64,000 nt of DNA from Euglena gracilis. Taxonomy: Eukaryota; Euglenida; Euglenophyceae; Euglenales. Of the stretch, positions 19,217 to 36,328 are shown one piece after another. The stretch is from the NCBI GenBank assembly GCA_039621445.1, contig CP154955.1, forward strand, positions 8,544,241 through 8,608,240. Reading direction: 5' to 3'. The notes under the pieces were generated by a model. That model worked only from the letters and a program-made list of their open reading frames with translations, made no database searches and was not told the DNA's origin. Each line of letters begins with the position of its first letter. The stretch's first letter is position 1. A program made the translations under genes and the position numbers.

Positions 19217-22200
19217 CTGCTGGAGATGGAGGCCAGGCTTCATTTCACCAAACACCGCAGCCGGTGGTGGGGAGCACCGACAGGCGATCTTTAGGAATAT
19301 TGAACTTGTTGGCTGAAAAACCCGAAAATGACAAAAAAAATTATGAGGTGTTTGGTCTGAGGTGAGAGCCTGAAAAATAAAATTATTATTTATCAATATC
19401 ATCTGATCATATATCAAAAATTATATTATAATCTTATGTACTATGTATTATTATTGTAGCCGGGAGGGGGTGCCGGGGCCCCAAATTGCTGTTTCTTTTT
19501 TTAAAAAAAGCTTGGGTCACACCCCACAGCGCAAAAACACCCATTTTGGTAAGAAAGCGGCCTGTGGCAGCGCTGGCGGCAGTGTTTTCCGCCCCTGGCG
19601 AGTTCGTTCCTGATGCAGAGACCATTGGTCTGCCCCCCCCCCTGCGGTGTCCGCCTGCTTCGTTTTTTCTCACGCTTGCACACTCATGTTGTATAATAAC
19701 CACAATAACCGGCATGAAAATGGTTTCATGCACCAACCATTGTGCCCCCAAAGATATTCCCCCCCAATAATATCCCCCCAAATAATATTCCCCCCCCCCG
19801 GACCCAAAATAATACCCCCCCCCTATTTTCACGCACTGCCACAAAGAAAATGAGTTTTTCCTGGGAGCTGGAAACATATTTTTTCTACAAATTTTATATC
19901 GGTGCTATCCTGTTTAGATTGAAAGCACAAGGAAAAGTACCATTGCACATTTTTAAGTTCTGAAGTTAGAAATGGAGGATCACCGTTTTCCAAATCAAGT
20001 CCAAAAAAATCATCAGTTTACCAGGTTCAGTGGTTTTTACACGCAACAGCGTTCCAAAATGATTTGGGGGATGCACCTCCCGATAAAGGTGCAGGAGCAT
20101 AAGGCGTGTAGTGTGGGCAGCCGTAGTGGGTTTACACAATTATTTGGATGCTTCCCAGGTGTTTAATATTCGGCCTGGAGGCAGCTTCCGTCCATCGAAT
20201 AGGTCTCAGCATCGTCCTTTTTCACCTCAGAGGCTGTGTATTGCAGCATCAGTCCCAAGTTCCACTGATGACAGCAGGTTTTAGTGAGCAGAAGGGTTCA
20301 ATGTGGGGGCCATGGGTTCAATAATTATTGGATTCATGCTGCGAGAGCGCACGGGGGGGGGGGGGCTAGTGTGAAGAGCAGCCCAGTCAGCAGGTATGAG
20401 GGGTTTGGTTAGGGGAGAGGAAGGGGTGAACGGTAATCCCGGAAACCTTGTGGGCGTGGGTCGGGGATGAAATCACCAATTTTTTGTGGAGGTGGCCAAG
20501 TTCTTCTGCATCTTTTTTTTGGAAAAACTGTTTTATTGTGTGCAACCAATTTCGTCAGAACCAGTTTTATCTGTGTATCATTTTCCTGTGGCCCAATCCC
20601 CATTTCTTTCCCCTAGTGCAGCCCATTTAGTGCCATTTGGTATTTTCGGACTTTCAGGCTAGATTAAGTGGAGTGGCCTTAGGAATCAATATGCGGACAG
20701 GGGGGGACATCTCCATCCTGGTGGGTGGGGGGGGGGTCTGACCGCCCCCCCACCTCCTGAGGAGGTCGCCCTCCCCAACCACTGGTGTGGCCAGTGACCT
20801 TCTGGTGTGGCCAGTGAGAAGAGGGATGGTCGACACACGTGTGCAAGGCGGTCTCCACCTTTCGCCCTGTGCAGGTCTGATCGCCGCCACGCTGGACTCC
20901 GTCGCGGACCGGCCGCAAGCCCTCCAGCCCGCCACGCTGCCACTGCTCACCGCGCGGCCAGGGTTTGGGGGTAGGATCCCCCACCCCTAAACAGGGAAAC
21001 CCGGCCTGGCATCTGTCTCTCACCAACCTGGCCATTCAGGTATGATTTATTATTTATTATATTATTTATTATATGATATTTATTATATTATTTCTTATAT
21101 ATTACTTATTATTATTTATGATTTGGGCATTCCGGTAGCAACACAGATGCGACAGTATGCCGAGTGCCTTGCTGCTAGCTGTATTGTCGCAACAATTTTT
21201 GCACGCAATTGTATGTGTTGGCTCCCCACAGGAGGTGACCAATATGCCCTCTATGTTGGGCCCCAAACCATCGGCCCCAAACTGCTGCAGCATGACTGCT
21301 GTTGCACAGCGTCGAGGGGAAGGAGTTCGCCCCCGTGAATGATCGGTCGCCAACAGCCCAGGATACGGCTTACGTGCTCGCAAGCTCTTTTGCTTCTTCC
21401 CTGCTTGTCCAATTTTTTTGTCAAGGTTAGCCAACATGGCTTTGTTTTTAGCTCTAAATAATGGAGACTCTCGAAAAACATGCAATTTGTTGAGTCAGAA
21501 CCAGTCAGTTTTTTTTCAAAACCTTTTTTTTTTCAACCGTCCGATCAAACCTTTCAAATTTATACCGAATTTGTCCCCCCACTACCCGATGCAATATTTA
21601 CATGTCTGACGCTGGTGCTGTCAACCATGTTCTCTCCATGGTGAGGCCGGCATTTCTTTACATTCTTCTCTGCCTCCAAAGAAAAAGGAACCACCCTATT
21701 TTGGGATGTGAAAGATGTGCCTCCAGTGGCAAGAGTCAGAAATCTGAACGCCGCACATCCAAATTTTCGTTCCAAGGAAGGACCGCTTCTGACATCCCCC
21801 CGCCCAATGATAGGGACAGTCTGGGGAGGCATTTTCAGGGACTAGCCAGACATGCGATATCCATGCCTGTTGCGCCACTTGAGGTGGTGACCTGGAAGGA
21901 GGACATATATCTGCAGTGTACCCTGCCTCATTCCTACCCTGAAACCAGGCCCATTGCAGCTGAAACAAAAGGACACCAAAACGAAATTGATAAAAATTAA
22001 TATTGTTTTCTGTCACAAGGGAATGAAATTGGGCCCAAACGCTGCCCAAAGGATGAAATTCTTGTGGGTTTATCGCATTTTCCCCTCCTTTTCTTGTCTT
22101 TGGGGGCCCATGCCATTACGGCGACAATCATTGAACAGTGTGCTCAACATTGAACACGGAGGTTTATTTTCCCATGCGCGCGTCGGTGTGCGTGCATCCA

Positions 22201-23739
22201 TCGGCACAGTGCGTGCATGTATCATTGTATGCACGCATGCGCATCCATGTGTCGTTCACCGATGTGCCTGCCAGCAGCGGTGGGCCCCCTGTTGGCCATC
22301 TGCGGGGGTGCCCACCGGCGCTGGCACACACTGCTGGACGCGGCCGACATCCACGCCCTGATGGAGGAGCTGCAGGGCCAGGTGGGGCCTGCCACCCGCG
22401 CTGGCCTTGTGGTCCGGGTGCTGGCCACGACCAACGCTGTCGGTGGCGATACCGGGACCGGGGGGGTCCAATGCACGCTTAATGAGTGTGGGGATGAATT
22501 ATTTATGCCCATGCGTCACAAACATGTTAGCAGCGGCGTGGGAAGGTCGCCTTCCGCACTTTTGAGGTGTTGCACATGTTGGTCTCGCCACAATACCAAT
22601 TTGAACTCACACTGAGGTGGCGACACACCCGCAAAGCTGTCTCCGTGCCCTGCGCTCCCCCAGGAATGCCTGATGCAAGTGATGCAGCTGGTGAGGGCGC
22701 ACGTGGAGGAGGTGCTGCGGGCCGGGCAGGGGACGGCTCGACGCTCAACCCTCGTCACGGCCCCCATTTTATTGTCGCAGAGCAGGAGGCACCGCAAGGT
22801 CCATTTCTTCATTTCTTTCACGCAAAATCCCAAATTTTGTAACCTTGAAAACAGAAAGTTTCAAGTTTTGCGATGATTTTTGTTCTTTTGCGTGTGTTGC
22901 CAGGCTTCCTTGTCACTCAGGAACACCCCCCGGTGTGAGTCTCGCGAGTGAGTGAGTGAGTGAGTGAGTGAGTGAGTCTCATGAGTGAGTCTCGTGAGTC
23001 CCTCCCACGCCCAGAGGGTCCAGTGGTGGATGGGCTGGGCCGAACTGTTCGACGGCCCGAGGCAGCCCCTGCAGCCGAGCGGGAGGGGGACACCCAGCAG
23101 CGGGAACGGTGGGAGGCGCTGCAGCGTGGCAAAGAGGAGCGGCAGCGGCAGGAAATGCTGAAGGTCTGTCTCTTGTGTTGAAAATGTGAAGAGTGTTCTT
23201 GTGTCTGCATGCAATCTGCATGACACCCACAGGAGCCAATTTTAATTCATTTCAATTTTAAATTCAAGTTTAATTTTCTTGTCTTTCGGATTTTTGCTTG
23301 TGTGTGTGTGTGTGTTGTGGGGATGCCCACCCCGCAGTGCTGGCACTGCGTGGCACCGCGTGGCACAGTGTGGCACTGCAGGCCGTTTAACCCGCATGCA
23401 AGCTCCTTCAATGATGCAGCGCTATGCAGGCATTTTTTTTTGGTCATTGTTCGACATTTCTAGCCAGAAGTGGTCAAATTGGCCCAAAAAGGAAAAACGT
23501 TGCACAAAACGACCAGAATTGCCCTTGATGGCCCGAAAGATCCAATGATGCAAAAACAAGTGGTTTCATGGCCCGCAATGCCACACAGTGCGCGCAGTGC
23601 CACGCAGTGTCACGCAGCACCCCGCGGTGCCATGCAGTGCCCATGCAGTGCCACGCAGTGCCGCCACAGTGTCACGCAGTGCACATGCAGTGCCCACGCA
23701 GTGCCACTTGGTGCCGGCACTGCAGGGTGGGCATCCCCT

Positions 23740-23779
<40 letters not shown>

Positions 23780-23993
23780 ATATTATCCTAGCTCCATTCA
23801 ACCATTGGTGTCTGCAAGTGCCATTGTTCTTTTTCATTTTCTTCTCACAAAGTTGTTGGTGTTTCTCAATTCTGATAAAGATTTTGGCTGACCGCCAATT
23901 TTCTCCGTTTTACGTCGTGGGTGTATTTTTTGTGTCTCTCGGTTTTGGCGAATGTGTGATGATTAATGTTTTATGTTTTTTGTGTTAATTGAT

Positions 23994-24032
<39 letters not shown>

Positions 24033-25737
24033 TTTGCTATTTTTTGAGGGTCTGAGGTCGCCCTCCCCCCCACCCCCCAGGTTCAGGCCGCCGTGGCCAC
24101 CCACCGCACCCCGCGGCCGGCGGCCAGCGCCGGGCGGCTGCAGCGCAGCTGCGTGTACTTCCACCACATCCGGTCGCCGGTGAAGAGGGCCGCTATCCGG
24201 GAGTGGGCGGCGGAGCTGGCGCTGGGGGGCTGCCCAGAGTGGGGGACGGGGGGGGGGGGGGGACCAGGCCGGGCTGGACAGGAATCCCCAAAACCCGATG
24301 GGTTTCGGGGCTGCCCACCCTCTACATTGACGGAATTCTTGCATCTGCTGCTGTGGTGGGTGGAGGGTCGACCCCCCCCCGCCAGGCCTTCTTGCCCCAA
24401 TGTGAACCGCAATGGGACATTTTGGCTGGGGGCTGTTGATCCCTTTTCCTCATATCTTGCACTTTTTCACCCATTTTTTGGCGGCCTAGCGCACTTGTCG
24501 CCTATGTCAACCCATAGATGTTCCACAAATCTAATAACATATCTTAAACGACCTGATTATTTCATTATTACCTAATTAATTGTAAAACAAATGAAAATAT
24601 TTGTCTCGTCATTTTTGGACATGTATGAAGCTGTCCCCATGGAGGAGGTTTGTTACACAATACGTTCTTCCACTCTGACACCACTGTAAAATTGGTTGGC
24701 CGGGTGTTATTGTCGTCGAGGGAGAGCAGGTGCTGTCTTCGGCTGTCATAAGCATTTCATAGTGCAACGGTCCACTTTCGTGTGCCTTGTCTGTGGCCCA
24801 CACCTGTTGTTACCATCTGCGACGGTGGGTACATCCAATGGCCCATTCCTGCGCATCTGCAAACGGTGCTTTTCTGCCACTGGGTTGCGGTCTTTTGTGC
24901 GCGGCGCTCGTTGCAGGGGGCGGTGCAAGAGTATGTGCGCCGGCTGCAGCTCTGCCGCTGGAAGCAGATGACAGTGCGCGGAGAAGAGGCATCCCCCACC
25001 CTCAAGCCGTCGTCAGATTCTGTCCATTGTACTCTGCGGTTTCTTCAAAACCTGGTAAGGCAGTTTTGACAGATTTTTGCAAGAAAGTGCCCAAAAAAAA
25101 ATTGCGCAGGGCCGACTACCAGTCGTTTTGGTCACCATTTTTCAACCGGGGGGGTGTCCCCCCCCCCTTGACCACCAACACGCCCTTACCCTGTCCAGGT
25201 GGTGGATTGCAGCCCAGCCGGTGATTTGGATGCATTGCGGAAGCTGCCACCGACAATGGCCGAGCTGGATGCAGACGCCATGCCTCAGGTGGCTCGCTGT
25301 CCCATGCGCAGAGTTAGATTCTGCCATTTATCTACATCTTGTCCAATACCTACATCTTGTCCGGTGTCTGCATCTACCCAGAGGTATGACTTCCATCTCA
25401 AAACCAGTCAGCTGGTTGCGCTTTTGCTTTCCTGCACCCCAAGGTGTGACCCCCACAACCCATACCAACCATTTGTCGGTCGCAGGGGACGGGTGGTTGG
25501 GGGTCTGGCAGAAACACAGTATTGCAAGCCAGAAATTGCCACCGCGTAATGGGGACTCCACTGCAGCGCATTCACTTCTCGAGGCGGAATCTGGGGATCT
25601 GCGTGTTTCCCTCCAGACCCTGGCACACCGCAGGATCCACCTCTCTGCCCCCCCCTGCCCTACCACAGCTGGCGCAGGCGTGCCGCAGCGCAGGGCTGGA
25701 GGAGCTGTTCCTGACCGCCATGAAGATCTACAAGTGA
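19217..25737 (+). CDS. RWDD2: RWD-domain / DUF1115 protein, RWDD2-like
   Basis: RWDD2-type proteins join an N-terminal RWD fold to a DUF1115 (RWDD2 C-terminal) domain; their cellular role is poorly known. Candidate N-terminal exons are 19217-19263 (LLEMEARLHF), 20875-20970, ~21850-21958 (the RWD strand with LPHSYPETRP, the family YPxxxP signature) and 22275-~22440 (HALMEELQGQVG). The next are 22664-22798 (ECLMQVMQLVRAHVEEVL), 23017-23163 (a charged linker, WEALQRGKEERQRQEMLK) and 24081-24238 (CVYFHHIRSPVKRAAIREWA). The last four are 24687-24729 (GWPGVIVVEGEQ), 24917-25054 (VQEYVRRLQLCRWKQMTVR), 25199-25288 and 25669-25737 (ACRSAGLEELFLTAMKIYK, then TGA). The HHI..KR..I.EWA, PGVIVVEG and YVRRL..WK motifs together mark DUF1115. 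From 22664 on the phases are consistent. The 24687 exon lacks an AG acceptor, and the first four exons are less certain. Confidence 0.78.
20330..20870. other. Intronic G/C-rich stretch, no exon seen
   Basis: This is sequence inside the RWDD2-like gene upstream of the 20875 exon. It holds GGGGGG/CCCCCC runs (20355, 20720-20750) and a duplicated GGTGTGGCCAGTGA word at 20790-20815. No supported exon. Confidence 0.4.
22948..22990. repeat. (GAGT)n microsatellite
   Basis: Eight or so GAGT units just upstream of the linker exon at 23017, inside an intron of the RWDD2-like gene. Confidence 0.9.
23325..23790. repeat. CACGCAGTGC minisatellite plus (TG)n
   Basis: Ten-base units of the type GCAGTGCCAC repeat at 23335-23380 and 23578-23715, followed by (TG)n at 23740-23778. 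Each block carries a GTGCTGGCACTGC-like or GTGCCGGCACTGC word, and the two blocks share the phrase GGGTGGGCATCCCC in inverted orientation, so they may be the arms of one inverted repeat. It lies in the intron between 23163 and 24081. Confidence 0.7.
24001..24029. repeat. Poly-T run
   Basis: About 30 consecutive T residues some 50 bases upstream of the acceptor of the 24081 exon; an unusually long polypyrimidine stretch. Confidence 0.95.
24917..25054 (+). CDS. RWDD2: RWDD2-like exon, DUF1115 core
   Basis: This is a component exon of the RWDD2-like gene. The acceptor is cgttgcag and the donor gtaagg. The 46-codon phase-0 frame contains AVQEYVRRLQLCRWKQMTVR, matching the family pattern in which an acidic ExY.xRL.xLxWK helix follows the PGVIVVEG strand of the previous exon. 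Confidence 0.85.
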
Positions 25738-26370
25738 CAGCGGTGGCGGTGCGACGCGCCGGGTGGCGGCAGGCGTGTCCCGATGCGGTGTGCCGACGGT
25801 CATGCCCCTGTGAAATGACTGGGTGTGACTGGACGTGAGTGGGTCTAGGACTCGGGATGACCATAGGTGCTTGCCCACGGTGAAAGGCCCCGGATGCATG
25901 CCTGGGGGGGGTTTGTCGTGGCTGATGAAATGATGGCTGATGACGCCGCAATGAACGTCCCACGGTGATGCCCGGAGGAAGATCGGGGAGGTATGGGAGG
26001 CGTCCCTTTGCGTCCCACTGTGCAGAATGTCTTCGTCCGCCGGCCGCCCAGCGCTTCTTTTCCATTCTGATGCACCTCTGGGCGATTACTGCGTTTCTGC
26101 GCCAAGCAGGTCCCTCCAGGCTTCCTTTTAAGAAAAGTCGCACCCCCCTGAGGGACTTACATGGGCAGGGGTGGGGCATAGGGTCAGGTTTTGGGGTGGG
26201 TAGAGCACACCCCCTGGCGCCGAAGGCACCGGGGTCCAGGGTCATTGTCAAGGGAAAATTGGGTGGTCGGCAGGCACCGGGGTCCCAACCCCCCCCGGAG
26301 AGGGGGGTTGCCTTGCCATGGGCAGGCACCCCATATATATACATACATATACATACATATACATATATAC

Positions 26371-26402
<32 letters not shown>

Positions 26403-27640
26403 ATATATATACATACATACATATATATGCATACATACATAGAATATATATATATATATAACACAAGGCACCCCCCATCCCCCCCAGGGTTGGCAAAGAG
26501 AAGCTTGGGCCTGTCCGGCGGCCACGGAGCGGAATGAGTGAGTGGGCTCAGCCAGCAGACTCTGGGTCTGGTCTGGGTCAACCGTTCTGGTGTGCCCGGG
26601 CTGACGCAAGCTGGCGGCGAAGCCACACGGGCTTCCTCGATTTGCAAGGCACCGTTCGCCATTGCATTGCCGTGCCGAGCCGAGAAGGGGGCAGGAAGAT
26701 CACCATTGCTTTATTTTTGGCCACTGAAAAGGAGATGCATCGCAGACAAGCGATATTTTGTGTTCAAAACAAATTTCCAATGGTGAACCATGCAAAAAAA
26801 AAATGTAAATCGAAAATTGGCAGAACAACCCCAACATGTGCCGGTGAAGTTTCCTTCAACTGCTCTCTGAACCTCCTCCAAATGGATTCTGAGATGAAAT
26901 CCCTATTCTTTGGGCGGTGGGTCGAGGTTCAAGGTGTGCATTAGCCCCTTCGTGATAGACAGCTTTGGATATATAATTTCTCGTCCCATTTTTACAAGCA
27001 TGTGAATCGCTGTTGAAAAGTTGGTGGAATTGGTGGAACAAGAAAAATTAGATTATTTTAGAAATTAGGTTTCCCCCCCCCTTTTTTTGTTTGTGCAATT
27101 TCCCCTCCGCATTTGGAATACAGAGAATTTGTCTTTTGTTTGGGTCTGATGGGAGGTTGTGGTCTGTGCCCTACACATTTATGGTGCATTTTCCCTTTTT
27201 ACCCCTGCCCTAGTTCTGAATGTTTGATTTCTGGACCCAGTGTGATTCCCGAAGTGGATAGGTCCTCCCATCCCTCATAACAGTGGATGGTTGCAAGATG
27301 TCCAACGTTTTATATATATATATATATAATGTATATATATATATATTGCTGTTGGTTGTGTACACAGCTTGCACGTTTTGGGACAATTGTGTGACCCGTC
27401 CTGATTGGCTCACCAAGTGCAGGCAGGACTGAGTGGGAACAACCCGCTGAAGGTATGATATTGCGTTCATTTAACTTTCGTGCCAACATAAGTTGATCCA
27501 AAATTTGCTCAGAAATGTGAGTATCCCCAAGGAGCCCACCGGCGCCTAAACAAAACCTGGTCAAGTGGTGTTTTCCCCCTCCCCTCTTGCAGTCCAGCCC
27601 AATGATGTGAGGGAGGCCCCCTGCAGAGCCCCCGCTTTCG
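25738..27640. other. Intergenic region between RWDD2-like and derlin genes
   Basis: No convincing exon. It contains a MITE (26117-26507), an AT-rich microsatellite and a further (TA)n at 27309-27346. The open frame at 26534-26944 has no splice context or family resemblance. The derlin promoter should lie just upstream of 27641, but I see no motif I can defend. Confidence 0.5.
26117..26507. mobile_element. hAT-like MITE with internal TA microsatellite
   Basis: The left end is CAGGCTTCCTTTTAAG and the right end GGCAAAGAGAAGCTTG, a decayed match to the family terminus. The flanks GGTCCCTC (26109-26116) and GGCCTGTC (26508-26515) agree at six of eight positions. The interior carries a (CATATA/TGTA)n tract at 26332-26460, so the microsatellite has grown inside the element. 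Confidence 0.6.
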
Positions 27641-34570
<6,930 letters not shown>

Positions 34571-36328
34571 TGGTTGGCGGCGGCACACACACCGCACGGC
34601 GTTGCACGGCGTTTCCACACCGCTGCATTTCTTCTGTCTCCCTGTGGTGGTTTTGTTTCCCGTCCGCCGTACCCCCCAGGATCGATATAAGGACAGTGTA
34701 CGGGGTATAGTTTGGGGGTGTCCCCTCTGCTGGACTGGACTGGAGGAGGGGCCCAAGCTGCCCCCCCCACCTGCCCTTGTATCGAACCCTGACCCCCTCA
34801 TCCATTATCCCCGGTTTTCACAGGGCTGGGTTTTTTTTTTCATTTCAGGGCCGCTTTCAAGGACCGTCTGAAGTACTGGCCAATAGTCGGTCCAGGGCTT
34901 GGACAGGGTTAAAATTATTGTGGGGGAGGAGGGTTGGAGGGGACACCCCGGACCTAAACCCGTCGCCCTCCTTACATCGCCTTTATATACCCTGCACTGC
35001 CCAACCCAAAACCCGACCCCCCCCCCAAGGGGTCGGGTTTTGAAAATGCACCCCCCCCCTGGGGCGCCAACTTCCTTAAAAGAAGCCTGTCTCCAACGCA
35101 CCCCAAATCGCGGCTTCATCTGAGAACCGTTTCCATCAATGTCCCAGCGAATGAGCGGATGCTGTTCCCCATGGGTGAGGAAGAGAAGTCAAGCCTTGGT
35201 GGACGGATAGATGGGCCCCCGTGTCAGGTCATGTTTAAATGGGGGGAAGGGGAAGGAGCAGGGCGCTACGGGAAGGCCTGGCGAGGGGTGTGGTCAACCC
35301 TCCCCCACCATCCAGGGGGTTTCGGGATTCCCGCACGGCCCCAGGAAAGTGGGAGGCGAATGTGTTCAGATATGCCATCCGAACGGCCTCACGGTAGTGG
35401 GTTGATCCCCTAAAACCTTGCGATGGGGAAACATTTAGGAAAGAAGCTGAAAAACGTCTCAGAGAAAAAAAACATAAAATAAAAGAATGTTGTTAAGCAT
35501 TTGATGCTTTTTCGTGCTGCCAGAAGGGCGGCGAGACAGTGACGACTTAACGACTCAGAACTTTTGAGTTCATAATGAAAGCAAAGTTCTTTAAAGCGGA
35601 TTTAAATTGAGATTGCTGTTGGACAGCGAGCGGGCTAAAAATTCTCGGGGGGACAAAAACACAATTTTGGGCCAGAAAATTTTGGGGGCAAAAAAACCCT
35701 GGGGGAAGGGGCGGCTCCACTACCCCCGCTCCCCAATTCCTACACCAATGCCACCCCCACACACCCACAGTCAAACTCCAAGACATCTCCCGTTTTCTTG
35801 GGAAGTCAAACAGAAAACCCAAAAGCTCGACGTATGTGCATCAGCTAAAACGAATTTGCAGACATACACAACACATACATACTTGCAAACATGGGTCAGA
35901 GGATGAACCATGACCCTCCAAATGATCGGGGCATTGGCACACATATGTGCGTGTCGGGGGGATTTCGTTACACAGTTGGGGACCCCGGATCTCCCCCCTC
36001 CCCCCTGTGCGGTTCATTTTCCGTGGTCCAAGCCACCCCCTATGTGATGAAATCATTCGACCATCGTGCATCCACCCAAAGCATCAAAGAATATGTTTCT
36101 CGACTTTTAATACCCCTGGACTGGAGGGGGGTCCAGCCCCCCCACCTGCCGGGGGGGGGGGTCCGGACGGTCCGACCCTGGGGTGGGTCCACAGTGTAAG
36201 GGGTCCCTGGCCCCTCACCACACAGCAAACTGGGCCAGGAGCGAAGTTAGCGCTGGCCATAAACCGACAAGAAGCTTTAGTGCAACTATTTAGGCGGCCT
36301 AATTTGCACTTCAGCTTTTTTCTTTTTA
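34571..36328. other. Region downstream of derlin, no secure gene
   Basis: A right MITE-type terminus (CCTTAAAAGAAGCCTG) ends near 35089, but I could not find its partner. A short coding-like segment (VSINVPANERMLFPM, 35121-35174, possible donor gtgagg) is isolated. C/G runs near 35020, 35700 and 36140-36160 interrupt all longer frames. Confidence 0.4.
36194..36292. repeat. Dispersed ~100-bp repeat, copy 1
   Basis: From TAAGGGGTCCCTGG to AAGCTTTAGTGCAACT. The copy at 44817-44912 agrees over almost the whole length, including the central GCGAAGTTAGCGCTGGCC. Neither copy has a coding signature of its own. Confidence 0.8.

Noticed and set aside
25328-26662. 444-codon minus-strand open frame
   Set aside because: It runs antisense through RWDD2-like exons, the MITE and a TA microsatellite; composition is patchy and no domain is visible.
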